From an uncultured Rhodocyclaceae bacterium (GTDB lineage: Bacteria; Pseudomonadota; Gammaproteobacteria; Burkholderiales; Rhodocyclaceae), in contig CAJQTY010000001.1 of assembly GCA_907163075.1 (NCBI GenBank), positions 496,001-560,000 of the forward strand: a DNA stretch of 64,000 bases, written 5' to 3'. Shown in pieces: positions 1 through 10,051 of the stretch. A model generated the notes under the pieces. That model made no database searches, was not told the DNA's origin, and was given only the letters and a program-made list of their open reading frames with translations. The position numbers and the translations under genes were made by a program. The stretch's first letter is position 1; each line of letters starts with the position of its first letter.

Positions 1-1
1 G

Positions 2-286
2 CCAAACACACCGGCATCCACGCTCGCCCACGCACGACGCATCGCCATGGACGCCGGCCTGCACTACGTCTACACCGGCAACGTACACGACACGGAAGGC
101 GGCACGACGTTCTGCCCGACCTGCCACGCCGCGCTGATCGAGCGCGACTGGTACACCATTCGGCACTACGATCTGCCCGGCGACGGCCGCTGTCCGCACT
201 GCCGGACTCTGATTGCCGGGCGTTTCGGCAAATTCGGAAGACCTTTCGGTGCCCAGCGCATCCCGGTCCGGCTCGCGCGCCGATGA
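2..286 (+). CDS. amrS: AmmeMemoRadiSam-type radical SAM enzyme, C-terminal part (partial)
   Basis: The reading frame is open from the window edge to a TGA at 284-286, so only about 94 C-terminal residues are present. The segment YVYTGNVHDTEGG followed by two CxxC pairs (FCPTCH and CPHCR) and a closing GAQRIPVRL matches the C-terminal domain of the radical SAM member of the AMMECR1/Memo/RadiSAM system, as I know the family. The SAM-binding CxxxCxxC motif would lie upstream of the window. The enzyme's substrate is not established. Its stop overlaps the next start (ATGA), so the two genes are probably translationally coupled. Confidence 0.75.
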   Translation, partial: PNTPASTLAHARRIAMDAGLHYVYTGNVHDTEGGTTFCPTCHAALIERDWYTIRHYDLPGDGRCPHCRTLIAGRFGKFGRPFGAQRIPVRLARR

Positions 287-963
287 TCGACCTCACCCCC
301 GACGGCTTCGGAATTCCGGTTTCCGTCCATTCCGAGCATGGATTGCTGCACGGCAGGCTGGCACTTCTGCCCGGGGTCCGTGGCATCGTCGTGCTGGCGC
401 ACGCGGCGATGGCTCTGGATGAACGCGATGACGTGCTGGCCGGAATTTTCCGCCATGCCGGCCTATCAACGCTGAGCGTTGACCTGCTTGCACGGCAGGA
501 AGAACATTTCTCCGATGTTCATAACAACGTTCCGCTGCTCTCCAAACGACTGCTCGACTTTCTTGATCTGATCAAGGACAGGATGCAACTCGGCGAACTC
601 CGGACGCAGCCGATCGGCCTGTGCGCAGCCAACGCCACGTCGCCGGTCGCCGTCCGCGTCGCCGCCCAGCGTGATCACGACATTGCCGCCGTCGTCTGCC
701 GAGGCGGCCTGATCGACCTTGCCGGAATGCTTTACCTGCGCTCGCTCGAGTCGCCCCTGCTCCTGCTGCTTGAAGAATCGGACACGCAGCACATCGCCAG
801 CAACCGGCGAGCCTTGCAGGAAGTGACCTGCCGCAAGGAACTGAAATTTATCCCGGAAATCGGCATCGACTACGCCACGTCGGCCGGGTTCGAAGCCGCC
901 GCCGGTGAAGCTGCACGGTGGTTCGTCCGCTGTTTCGACGAAGCGTCCTCCGCTACGCCCTGA
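283..963 (+). CDS. Alpha/beta-hydrolase-fold protein, catalytic residues apparently lost
   Basis: A 226-residue protein that starts inside the stop of the preceding radical SAM gene. The pattern (LLPGVRGIVVLAHA near the N-terminus, IGLCAANATSP near residue 110, AAVVCRGG near 145) resembles the dienelactone-hydrolase-like family often found next to phosphoribosyltransferases. In that family the nucleophile sits in a G-A-S-T-G-type elbow and the histidine in a P-G-x-x-H-L-F segment. Here the elbow reads C-A-A-N-A-T and the histidine region reads PEIGIDY, so both catalytic residues look replaced. This alignment is from memory. A non-enzymatic or decaying protein is likely. The 3' end overlaps a convergent gene by 94 bases. 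Confidence 0.6.
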   Translation: MIDLTPDGFGIPVSVHSEHGLLHGRLALLPGVRGIVVLAHAAMALDERDDVLAGIFRHAGLSTLSVDLLARQEEHFSDVHNNVPLLSKRLLDFLDLIKDRMQLGELRTQPIGLCAANATSPVAVRVAAQRDHDIAAVVCRGGLIDLAGMLYLRSLESPLLLLLEESDTQHIASNRRALQEVTCRKELKFIPEIGIDYATSAGFEAAAGEAARWFVRCFDEASSATP

Positions 964-3763
964 GCCGGCGCTTCCTCCGGAATCAGGCGCTGCCGCCAGG
1001 CATTCGCCAGATACCCCTCAAACTCGGGCAGCGGCAACGGTGGCGCGAAATAATAGCCCTGGTAGGCCCGACAGCCATTGGCGGCAAGAACATCACGTTG
1101 CTCTCCGGTCTCCACACCCTCGGCAATGACGAGCAGACCCAGGCTCAAGCCAATAGTCACGATAGTGCCGGCGATCGCCGCCTCGTTCTGGCCATTGAGC
1201 ACATCATGCACAAAGGACTGGTCGATCTTCAACTCATCAAGCGGCAGTTGCTTCAGGTACGACAGTGACGAATAGCCTGCACCAAAGTCATCCAGTGTCA
1301 AGCCAACACCATTCGTTTTCAGCGCTCTCATTTTGGCAATGACGCTCGTCGCGTCGCTCGCCAGCACGTTTTCCGTCAGTTCGAGCTTGAGCCGATGCGG
1401 GTCGGCTCCGCTCAACTGAAGCGCCGCCATCACCTGTTCCACAAATCCTTCGTGGTGAAACTGACGCCCGCTGACATTCACCGCGACCGTGAGGTGAGCC
1501 GTCTCTGCCCGGGTCGCCCAGGCCACCAGTTGAACACAGGCGGCCTCCAGCACCCATTGATCGGCTGCAAGAATCAGCCCGCTCTCTTCGAGCAAGGAAA
1601 TGAACTCCGCCGGACACACCAGTCCATGCCCGGACGCTGCCAGCGCAGCAGTGCTTCGGCGCCGATCACATTGTTGAAAGCGTCAAGCTGCGGCTGGAAA
1701 TGCAACAGAAACTGCCCGCGATCGACCGCTTGGCGCAACTCAAGCTCCAGGGCAACGCGAGTCGCGACGGCTTCCTGCATGTCTGGATCAAAAAACCGCA
1801 GCGTGTTGCGACCCGCCGCCTTGGCCTGATACATCGCCGTGTCAGCACGCTTGAGCAGTTCATCAACCGAGATCGAATGATCGCGAAACAGAGTGATGCC
1901 GATGCTCGACGTGCACTGATGGCTGTGCTGGTGCGGTTTAACACCGTTGAGTACCACTTCAAGTCTGAAAGGTTCGCTTAACTTGATCAGAATCTTGCGC
2001 GCCACGCTTTCGGCCTGCATCGCGGCCAATCCGGCATGGTCGAGGTCTTCGAGGATGACCACGAACTCGTCGCCGCCCATGCGTGCGACGGTATCGACCT
2101 GGCGGATGCACGATTGCAGGCGCGCCGCTACGGCAACCAGCAACAGATCGCCAACATCATGCCCCTGCGTGTCATTGAGCGTTTTGAAGTTGTCGAGGTC
2201 AATCATCATCAACGCGCCATGCCGCTGCTTGCGCACGTTGCTGATCAGCGCCTGCTTCAGCCGATCGAGCATCAGACGCCGGTTGGGCAGGCGGGTCAGC
2301 AGGTCATAAAAGGCCAGGTACCTGATCTCGTCTTCCGCCGCCTTTCTGAAGTTGATGTCGCTGAACACTCCGACGTAATGATCGAGTTCCCCGGACGAAT
2401 CGAAAACGGCGGTTATTGTCAGATCCTCGGGGTAGTTTTCGCCATTCTTGCGGCGGTTCCAGAGTTCGCCGCGCCAGCGACGATTTTCACGCAACTCATG
2501 CCACATCTCGGTATAGAACTCGGGTGGCTGGAGACCCGACTCGAGCACTGATGGCGTCTTGCCGATGACTTCCGCCGCCGCATACCCGGTGATGTGCTCG
2601 AATCCGCGATTGACGGCGACAATGCGCATATCGCGGTCAGTGATGATTACTCCGTCGGCGGTATTCTCGAACACGGTTGCCGCCAGTCGCAACTGGTCGG
2701 AGTCCCGGCGACGTTCCGTGATGTCCTCGATCACCCAGAGGCTTTCGGCATACGGCGCCGCGGAATCGATCGCGCAGCCGCGCAGCCGCGCCCAGAACGG
2801 CGTGCCATCGCAACGCATCAGGCGCAACTCCTCCTCATAGCGGCCGCCGGCGACTGCAATCGCCGAATTCGCTTTTTCGCCGATGGCCGGAAAATGCTCG
2901 TCGGACTGAACGCTGTCCATTGTCGATAGCCCGTTCATCTCGCCGGAGCCATAGCCGAAAATCTCTTCGGCACTGCGGTTGGCCAGTTTGATGATGCCGT
3001 TGCGGACAAAAATCACACCAACCTGAACGTTGTCCAGAATGACTTTTTGCTCGGCGAACGAGGTGCGCAGACCCTGGCGCATCTGATCCATCTGATGCGC
3101 CAGGAGACCGATTTCATCAGTGCCCTTCCAATCCAACGGGCGATCCAGGTTGCCGCTGGCAAGCTGATTGGAAAACGCGGTCAGACGCGCAAGCGGCTTC
3201 AGAACCCAGCGCCGCAGGGCGATCAGACCGAGTACCAGCGCCAGCACGAATTGCCCGAGCAACACCAGGAAATAGACGCGTCTATCCTGCCTGAACTCGT
3301 CTTGACTCAAGCCGTCGTCGATCTCCAGCTCGACCTTGCCCAGCAGTTCGCCGTTCAGAGCCAGGGCCTGCCCGGCCACGCGCGTGTTTCCGAGTCGGCG
3401 TTCCGGCCTTTCGATGCTAAGAAAATCGTTCAGCCCGGGATCGATGATCGAGATGCGAACAACCCTCAGATCGAGCAGAGAAGCCTCGGCGATTATACTG
3501 GCGGCTTTCCGGTCGCGATTCGATAAGGGACCGATCAGGCTTGTGGCGACCAGGCTGAGCTTTTGCTCGAGGTGGTATTCCGTCGCCCGGTTCATCTGCC
3601 ACTGGCGAAGGGTCGCCAGAGCCATGCCGCCAATGAGTGCCGGCAAAAGAAGCCCGGCACACAGGGCGATCACGATACCGGTCGTCAGACTACCGAAATT
3701 GTGGCCGGCCGCGGACGACGACGACAAATCCCTCGGAGCGGATGGCGAGCGAGATGCATTCAT
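870..3763 (-). pseudogene. HAMP-PAS-PAS-GGDEF-EAL protein broken by a 1-base frameshift
   Basis: The first frame (3763 to about 1630) encodes a membrane segment near residues 28-52, an extracytoplasmic sensor part, a second membrane segment near 163-188, HAMP, two PAS domains (about 245-475), a GGDEF domain with intact RMGGDEF, and the start of an EAL domain (GAEALLRWQRPG). The frame then loses homology. The rest of the EAL domain (CPAEFISLLEESGLI, LTLDDFGAGYSSL, AEGVET) continues in the next frame down to 870. Adding one G to the CCGGGC run near 1629-1631 gives RPGHGLVCPAEF and one uninterrupted 964-residue protein. Both GGDEF and EAL motifs are intact, so the ancestor probably made and/or degraded c-di-GMP. 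The break may be a real mutation or a homopolymer sequencing error. Confidence 0.8.
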
Positions 3764-4144
3764 TTGTACTTATTCAGGCTGAATTACTGGCAACAGTTTA
3801 TATGTTAGATGTAATAGGAACAAAACGTGCGACTGATTTAGATATTTCTTTGCTCCCGAAGACGTTTGCCGCAGTGCATCTGTCGTGAAATAGACATTTC
3901 ACGAAACTCGGAGTCCGGCGTCCCGTTCGGCCAGAAGATGATTGGCGAGCGCCAAGACCATGCCCGTCACATTCCGCCAGGAAACGACCGCGTTCGTTGC
4001 CGCACAGGACGGCACCGTCCTCTCACGCGCGAACACGCCCCGCGCCAGGGTAATCGCCCGAATGTCGCCGCAATGGCGGGAAAGCCATGCAGGCCTGATC
4101 AGCTATAATGCTTTTCTTTTCTGCCGCGCATCGATACGCACTTC
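3764..4144. other. Intergenic region between divergent GGDEF-EAL gene and mfd
   Basis: No gene is visible. The left part (about 3770-3860) is AT-rich and would suit the promoter of the leftward GGDEF-EAL gene. The right part carries a TATAAT hexamer before mfd. Confidence 0.5.
4104..4109 (+). promoter_or_regulatory. Candidate -10 element of mfd
   Basis: A perfect TATAAT lies 36 bases upstream of the mfd GTG start. No convincing -35 hexamer sits at 16-18 bp spacing, so this is only a candidate. Confidence 0.4.
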
Positions 4145-7100
4145 GTGCCTCAAGCCAAGACCGCACCCATCTCGCCCAGCATGCATCTGACGGTGCCCCT
4201 GCCCGTGTTCAAGGCGGGCGAGCGCACCCAGTTGCCGTCCTTTGCCGGGTCGGCCGATGCGCTGTACATCGCGCAACTGGCGGGCCGCGCCCATCCACGC
4301 ACGCTGCTGGCGGTGCTGACGGCAAGCGCCGCCGACGCGCAGCGACTGCTCGACGAAATCCCTTGGTTCGCGCCCGAGCTGCGAGTGCGCCTGCTGCCGG
4401 ACTGGGAAACGCTGCCTTACGACAGCTTTTCGCCGCACCACGATCTCATTTCCGAACGTCTGGCCACGCTCTACAGCATCATGCGCGGCGAGTGCGACGT
4501 GCTGCTGGTGCCGGCGTCGACCGCGGCCTACCGTTTCACGCCGCCGTCCTACCTGGCGGCCTACACCTTTTTCCTGAAAGCCGGCGAGCAGCTCGCGGCC
4601 GAATCCTTCCGCGCCCAGCTGACGCTGGCCGGCTACGCGCACGTCACTCAGGTCGTCGCTCCCGGCGAATATTCGGTGCGCGGCGGTTTGGTCGATCTGT
4701 TCCCGATGGGTTCGTCGCTGCCCTATCGCCTCGACCTGTTCGACGACGAAATTGAAAGCATCAAGACCTTCGACGTCGACACCCAGCGCACGCTCTACCC
4801 GGTGCCCGAAGTCCGCCTGCTGCCGGCCCGCGAATTCCCGCTCGACGACAAGGGGCGAGCCCGTTTCCGCCAGCGCTTTCGCGAGATCTTCGAAGGCGAC
4901 CCGGCACGCTCCGGCATCTACAAGGATGTCAGCAACGGCATCCCCTCGGCCGGTATCGAATACTGGCTGCCGCTTTTTTTTGACGAAACGGCTACGCTCT
5001 TCGACTACCTGCCCGGCGATACGGTGCTGTGCCTGCACAACGACGTGCCGGCCGCGCTACGCGCCTTCTGGCGCGACGCCCAGTCGCGCTACGACATGCT
5101 GTCCGGCGAACACAGCCGGCCACTGCTGCCGCCGGCCGATCTCTTCCTGAGCGAAGAGGCCTTCTTCACCGCCGCCAAATCCCATGCGCGGCTGGTGCTC
5201 GTCGCCGGTAGCGACGGCCCGGCATCGGCGCTGCCGCCGGTCGCCGTCGAACGCCGCGCCGACGACCCGCTGGTCCGCCTGAAAGCCTTCATCGGCGCCT
5301 TTCCCGGCCGCGTGCTGCTGCTCGCTGAATCGGCCGGTCGCCGCGAAACCCTCTTCGCCCTGTTCGCCGAATACGGCCTGAAACCAGATAGCTGCTCCGA
5401 TCTGGCCGGCTTCCTCGCCGGCGACAGCAAACTGGCGTTGGGCGTCGCACCGCTGCACGACGGTTTCCTCCTCGCCGGGATCGCCGTCATCACGGAATCC
5501 GAGTTGTACGCCGGCAGCCCCGCGCGGCGAACCCGCCACGCGGCGCAGCGCAAGGCTTCGCTCGACAACTGGCTGCGCGACCTGACCGAACTGAAAGTCG
5601 GCGACCCCGTGGTGCACGAGCAGCACGGCATCGCCCGCTACCGCGGACTGATCCACTTCGATCTTGGCGAAGGCGATATGGAGTTTCTCGAACTCCACTA
5701 CGCCAACGAAGCCAAGCTCTACGTCCCCGTTTCACAACTACACCTCATCTCGCGTTTTTCCGGCTCCGATCCGGACAGCGCGCCGCTGCACACGCTCGGC
5801 ACCCAGCAATGGGAAAAAGCCAAGCGCCGCGCCGCCATGCAGGCCCGCGATACGGCGGCCGAACTGCTGGCGCTCTACGCCCGGCGCGCCGCCCGCCAGG
5901 GTCACGCCTTCGAATTCACGGCGCGCGACTACGAGGCCTTTGCCGATGGCTTCGGCTTCGAGGAAACGCCGGATCAGGCCGCGGCGATCGAGGCCGTGAT
6001 CGATGACATGAAGTCGGGCCGGCCGATGGACCGCCTGGTCTGCGGCGATGTCGGCTTCGGCAAGACCGAAGTCGCCCTGCGCGCGGCCTTCTGTGCCGTG
6101 GCGGGCGGCAAGCAGGCGGCCGTGCTGTGCCCGACCACCCTGCTCTGTGAACAGCATTTCCAGACCTTCAGCGACCGCTTTGCCGACTGGCCGGTGAAGA
6201 TCATCAAACTGTCGCGCTTCAAAACCGCCAAGGAAACCGCGCAGGCGCTCAAGGAACTGGCCGAAGGGAAGGTCGATATCGTCATCGGCACGCACAAGTT
6301 GCTGCAGAAGGACGTGAAGTTCACCCGGCTTGGGCTTGTCGTCATCGACGAGGAACACCGTTTCGGCGTGCGCCAGAAGGAAGCTCTGAAGGCCCTGCGT
6401 GCCGAAGTCGATGTACTGACGCTGACCGCCACGCCGATTCCCCGAACGCTCGGCATGTCGCTCGAAGGCCTGCGCGACTTCTCGGTGATCGCCACCGCGC
6501 CGCAAAAGCGGCTGGCCATCAAGACCTTCGTTTCACGCTATTCCGACGGCATCATTCGCGAGGCACTGCTGCGCGAGTTCAAGCGCGGCGGTCAGGTGTA
6601 TTTCCTGCACAACGAAGTCGACACCATCGAGAACATGCGCGACAAGCTGACCAAGCTGCTGCCGGAAGCGCGCATCGTCGTCGGCCATGGCCAGATGAAC
6701 GAACGCGAACTGGAGCGCGTGATGCGCGACTTCACCCAGCAACGCGTCAACCTGCTGCTGTGCACGACGATCATCGAAACCGGCATCGATAACCCGCATG
6801 CCAACACTATCGTCATCAACCGTGCCGACAAGTTCGGCCTCGCGCAGCTGCACCAGCTGCGCGGCCGTGTCGGGCGTTCGCATCACCAGGCCTACGCCTA
6901 CCTGCTCACGCACAGCGGCAGCGGCGAAGATTCCGGGCTGACCAAGCAGGCGAGACAGCGTCTGGAAGCGATCCAGATGATGGATGAGCTCGGCGCCGGT
7001 TTCTATCTGGCGATGCACGATCTGGAAATACGCGGCGCCGGCGAAGTGCTCGGCGAGAGCCAGTCGGGCGAAATGCAGGAAGTCGGCTTCAACCTGTTCA

Positions 7101-7606
7101 CCGAGATGCTCAACCGCGCGGTCGCCGCGCTCAAGCAGGGCAAGGAGCCCGATCTCATGCAGCCGCTCGGGATCACCACCGAGATCAACCTGCACACCCC
7201 GGCGCTGCTGCCCAACGACTACGCGCCGGACGTGCACGAACGGCTGACCCTTTACAAGCGCCTGGCCAACGGCGACTCGCTTGATGACATCAGCGCCATG
7301 CACGAAGAGCTCGTCGACCGCTTTGGCGAACTGCCGCCCCAGGCCCAGTCGCTGCTCGACAGCCACCGCCTGCGCCTGCTCTGCAAGCCGCTCGGCATCA
7401 TCAAGCTGGACGCCACGGCGACGCAGATCGTCGTTCAATTCGAGCCCAATCCGCCGATCGAACCGATCCGCATCATCAATCTGATCCAGAAGGACAGGAA
7501 CTACAAACTTGCCGGACAGGATAAACTGTCAATGAAACGAAACTGTCCAACGCTTGCTGAGCGCGTCAGCGCAGTCAAGGACTTACTGAGGCAATTGAAA
7601 CCATGA
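4145..7606 (+). CDS. mfd: Transcription-repair coupling factor Mfd
   Basis: A cytoplasmic SF2 translocase that removes RNA polymerase stalled at DNA lesions and recruits UvrA. At 1153 residues it has the family's usual length. An N-terminal UvrB-like module occupies about residues 1-340. The RNAP-interacting CarD-like domain is near 480-545 (VGDPVVHEQHGIARYRG). The motor has Walker A GDVGFGKTEVALRAAF, Walker B VVIDEEHRFG and motif VI-type QLRGRVGRSHHQAYAYLL, followed by the C-terminal TRCF domain. The GTG start at 4145 is used; an in-frame ATG at 4181 is an alternative. The stop overlaps the next ATG by 4 bases. Confidence 0.97.
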   Translation: MPQAKTAPISPSMHLTVPLPVFKAGERTQLPSFAGSADALYIAQLAGRAHPRTLLAVLTASAADAQRLLDEIPWFAPELRVRLLPDWETLPYDSFSPHHDLISERLATLYSIMRGECDVLLVPASTAAYRFTPPSYLAAYTFFLKAGEQLAAESFRAQLTLAGYAHVTQVVAPGEYSVRGGLVDLFPMGSSLPYRLDLFDDEIESIKTFDVDTQRTLYPVPEVRLLPAREFPLDDKGRARFRQRFREIFEGDPARSGIYKDVSNGIPSAGIEYWLPLFFDETATLFDYLPGDTVLCLHNDVPAALRAFWRDAQSRYDMLSGEHSRPLLPPADLFLSEEAFFTAAKSHARLVLVAGSDGPASALPPVAVERRADDPLVRLKAFIGAFPGRVLLLAESAGRRETLFALFAEYGLKPDSCSDLAGFLAGDSKLALGVAPLHDGFLLAGIAVITESELYAGSPARRTRHAAQRKASLDNWLRDLTELKVGDPVVHEQHGIARYRGLIHFDLGEGDMEFLELHYANEAKLYVPVSQLHLISRFSGSDPDSAPLHTLGTQQWEKAKRRAAMQARDTAAELLALYARRAARQGHAFEFTARDYEAFADGFGFEETPDQAAAIEAVIDDMKSGRPMDRLVCGDVGFGKTEVALRAAFCAVAGGKQAAVLCPTTLLCEQHFQTFSDRFADWPVKIIKLSRFKTAKETAQALKELAEGKVDIVIGTHKLLQKDVKFTRLGLVVIDEEHRFGVRQKEALKALRAEVDVLTLTATPIPRTLGMSLEGLRDFSVIATAPQKRLAIKTFVSRYSDGIIREALLREFKRGGQVYFLHNEVDTIENMRDKLTKLLPEARIVVGHGQMNERELERVMRDFTQQRVNLLLCTTIIETGIDNPHANTIVINRADKFGLAQLHQLRGRVGRSHHQAYAYLLTHSGSGEDSGLTKQARQRLEAIQMMDELGAGFYLAMHDLEIRGAGEVLGESQSGEMQEVGFNLFTEMLNRAVAALKQGKEPDLMQPLGITTEINLHTPALLPNDYAPDVHERLTLYKRLANGDSLDDISAMHEELVDRFGELPPQAQSLLDSHRLRLLCKPLGIIKLDATATQIVVQFEPNPPIEPIRIINLIQKDRNYKLAGQDKLSMKRNCPTLAERVSAVKDLLRQLKP

Positions 7607-8700
7607 ACCATCCGGATAGAACCAACGTCAACACGCCCGATATCGAAAACGTCAACGTTCTCGACTTCGACCCGATGCCGTCGCCTGAGGAGATTCACGC
7701 TCGCGTGCCGCTCACCAAAATCGCCGTGCGCACGGTGATGCAGGGACGCGAAACGCTACGCAACATCCTTGACCGCAAGGACAAGCGCCTGTTCGTCGTC
7801 GTCGGTCCATGCTCGATCCACGACCCGGTGGCGGGACTCGACTATGCACGGCGTTTGAAAGCACTGGCCGACGAGGTAAGCGATACCCTGTTCGTCGTCA
7901 TGCGCGTCTATTTCGAGAAGCCACGCACGACGACCGGCTGGAAAGGCTATATCAACGACCCGGACATGGACGACTCGTTCAAGGTCGACAAGGGCATGGA
8001 AAAAGCGCGCCAGTTCTTGCTCGATGTCGCTGAAATCGGGCTGGCGGCCGGCACCGAGGCGCTCGATCCGATTTCCCCGCAGTTCCTTGGCGACCTGATT
8101 GCGTGGACAGCCATCGGCGCGCGCACCACGGAGTCACAAACGCACCGTGAAATTTCGTCTGGCCTGTCGACGCCGGTCGGCTTCAAGAACGGCACCAACG
8201 GCGATGTCGGCATCGCGGTCAATGCCATTCTCTCGGCCTCGCACGCGCACAGTTTTCTTGGCATCAACGGCCAGGGGCGCACGGCCATCGTGCGTACACG
8301 CGGCAACCGTTACGGCCATATCGTTCTGCGCGGCGGCGACGGCCGCCCCAACTACGATACGGTCAGCGTGCAGATGACCGAGCAGGCGCTGATCAAGGCC
8401 AAGCTGCCGGCCAACATCGTCATCGACTGCTCGCATGCCAACAGCTACAAGAAACCTGAACTGCAGCCGCTGGTCATGGCCGATGTGGCGAACCAGGTAC
8501 GCTTCGGCAACCGCTCGCTGGTTGGCGTGATGATCGAATCGAACCTGGTGGCCGGCAATCAGCCGATTCCCGCCGACCTCTCCCAGCTCAAGTATGGCTG
8601 CTCGGTAACGGACGCCTGTGTTGACTGGGAAAGCACCGAGAAGATGCTGCGCGACGTCGCCAATCAGTTGCGCGACGTGCTGCCCAATCGAAACAGATGA
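7603..8700 (+). CDS. aroG: 3-deoxy-7-phosphoheptulonate (DAHP) synthase, class I
   Basis: Condenses phosphoenolpyruvate and erythrose 4-phosphate, the first step of the shikimate pathway, in the cytoplasm. The 365-residue length and motifs (VVVGPCSIHDP, RVYFEKPRTTTGWKG, GFKNGTNGD, IDCSHANSYK) are those of the E. coli AroF/G/H type. The sequence does not tell me which aromatic amino acid inhibits it, so the symbol aroG is by convention. It starts inside the mfd stop (ATGA), indicating a joint transcript. Confidence 0.93.
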   Translation: MNHPDRTNVNTPDIENVNVLDFDPMPSPEEIHARVPLTKIAVRTVMQGRETLRNILDRKDKRLFVVVGPCSIHDPVAGLDYARRLKALADEVSDTLFVVMRVYFEKPRTTTGWKGYINDPDMDDSFKVDKGMEKARQFLLDVAEIGLAAGTEALDPISPQFLGDLIAWTAIGARTTESQTHREISSGLSTPVGFKNGTNGDVGIAVNAILSASHAHSFLGINGQGRTAIVRTRGNRYGHIVLRGGDGRPNYDTVSVQMTEQALIKAKLPANIVIDCSHANSYKKPELQPLVMADVANQVRFGNRSLVGVMIESNLVAGNQPIPADLSQLKYGCSVTDACVDWESTEKMLRDVANQLRDVLPNRNR

Positions 8701-8731
8701 ATTTCGGGAAATCCCTCTCCAGGAGAATCAA

Positions 8732-9973
8732 TTGAATTCCGCTCATCCGCTGATCCGCCCATTCACCGGCCTGCGTCCGCGCAGCGAACACGCGGCGGCT
8801 GTCGCCGCTCCGCCCTATGACGTCCTCTCCAGCGATGAAGCGCGCCAGCGCGCCGCCGGCAAGCCCTGGTCCTTCCTGCACATCTCGAAGGCGGAAATCG
8901 ATCTGCCGCCGGAAGTGGATCACTACGCTCCCGAGGTTTATGCCAAGTCGGCTGAGAACCTCAAGCAGATGATCGATGCCGGCATCCTCTTCCGTGACGC
9001 CACGCCCTGCTACTACGCTTACCGCCTGGTCATGGGCGAACACACGCAGATAGGCCTGATCGCGGCGGCCTCGGTTGCCGACTACGACGCCGGACGCATC
9101 CGCAAGCATGAATTCACGCGACCGGACAAGGAAGACGACCGTGTGCGCCAGGTCGAGGCGTTGAACGCACAGACCGGCCCGGTGCTGCTGGCGCACCCGG
9201 ACAGCGACGAGGCCGAACGCCTGGTCGCCGCTGCCACATCCGGCACGCCGGTCGCCGACATTACGGCGGATGACGGCATTCGCCACACCATCTGGCTGAT
9301 TGACGACAGCGCGGCCATTGAGCGCATTGGCGCCGTCGTCAGCACCATGCCCAGCCTCTACATTGCCGACGGACACCACCGTTCGGCTGCCGCCTCGCGT
9401 GTTGCGGCCGCTCGCCGCGGCAAGTCCTGCCCCGACTCCGCCGAGTACTTCCTGGCTGTCATCTTTCCGGCGCGGCAGATGCGCATCATGGACTACAACC
9501 GCGTAGTGCGCGATCTCAGCGGTCACTCGGTTGACTATGTGCTGAAGGCCGTCGGCCAGCGCTGTACCGTCACGGCGTCTGCCGCTCAGGTCAAGCCGGA
9601 ACGCACCGGAACCTTCGGCATGTACCTCGACGGCCGCTGGTACCACCTCGCCATCCGGCCCGAACTCGTGCCGACGCAGGATCCGGTACGCCGACTCGAC
9701 GTCTCGGTGCTTTCGGAGCAGATCCTGGCGCCGATTCTCGGCATTGACGACCTGCGCCGCGACACGCGCATCGACTTCGTCGGAGGTATCCGCGGGCTCG
9801 GAGAACTGGAACGCCGTGTCAACAGCGGCGAAATGGCCATCGCCTTCGCCTTGTACCCGACACAAATGTCCGAACTGATGGCGGTCGCCGACGCTGGTGA
9901 AATCATGCCGCCCAAGTCGACCTGGTTCGAACCCAAGTTGGCCGATGGAATGGTGTCGCACGTACTCGACTGA
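8732..9973 (+). CDS. DUF1015 family protein
   Basis: A protein of about 413 residues with the DUF1015 hallmarks: RPFTGLRP and AAPPYDVLSSDEA at the N-terminus, HEFTRPDKEDDR near residue 125, and YIADGHHRSAAASRVA near 210. I chose the TTG at 8732 because AGGAGA at 8721 gives a 6-7 base spacing and the text after it begins at the conserved N-terminus; the frame is open upstream but lacks family similarity there. The reaction is not settled for bacterial members, though some relatives are linked with serine metabolism. It follows the DAHP synthase gene by 31 bases in the same direction. Confidence 0.85.
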   Translation: MNSAHPLIRPFTGLRPRSEHAAAVAAPPYDVLSSDEARQRAAGKPWSFLHISKAEIDLPPEVDHYAPEVYAKSAENLKQMIDAGILFRDATPCYYAYRLVMGEHTQIGLIAAASVADYDAGRIRKHEFTRPDKEDDRVRQVEALNAQTGPVLLAHPDSDEAERLVAAATSGTPVADITADDGIRHTIWLIDDSAAIERIGAVVSTMPSLYIADGHHRSAAASRVAAARRGKSCPDSAEYFLAVIFPARQMRIMDYNRVVRDLSGHSVDYVLKAVGQRCTVTASAAQVKPERTGTFGMYLDGRWYHLAIRPELVPTQDPVRRLDVSVLSEQILAPILGIDDLRRDTRIDFVGGIRGLGELERRVNSGEMAIAFALYPTQMSELMAVADAGEIMPPKSTWFEPKLADGMVSHVLD

Positions 9974-10051
9974 GCCGGAAACGCCACGCACACCACCACA
10001 CCGCCTGAAACGCCTGGCGCTGACACTGACACTGAGTTCAACGGTTGACTG

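Noticed and set aside
4103-7438. Several minus-strand frames opposite mfd
   Set aside because: Shadow frames within a conserved 1153-residue gene.
8588-9991. 467-codon minus-strand frame opposite the DUF1015 gene
   Set aside because: Mirror of a conserved coding gene; composition is typical of antisense shadows.
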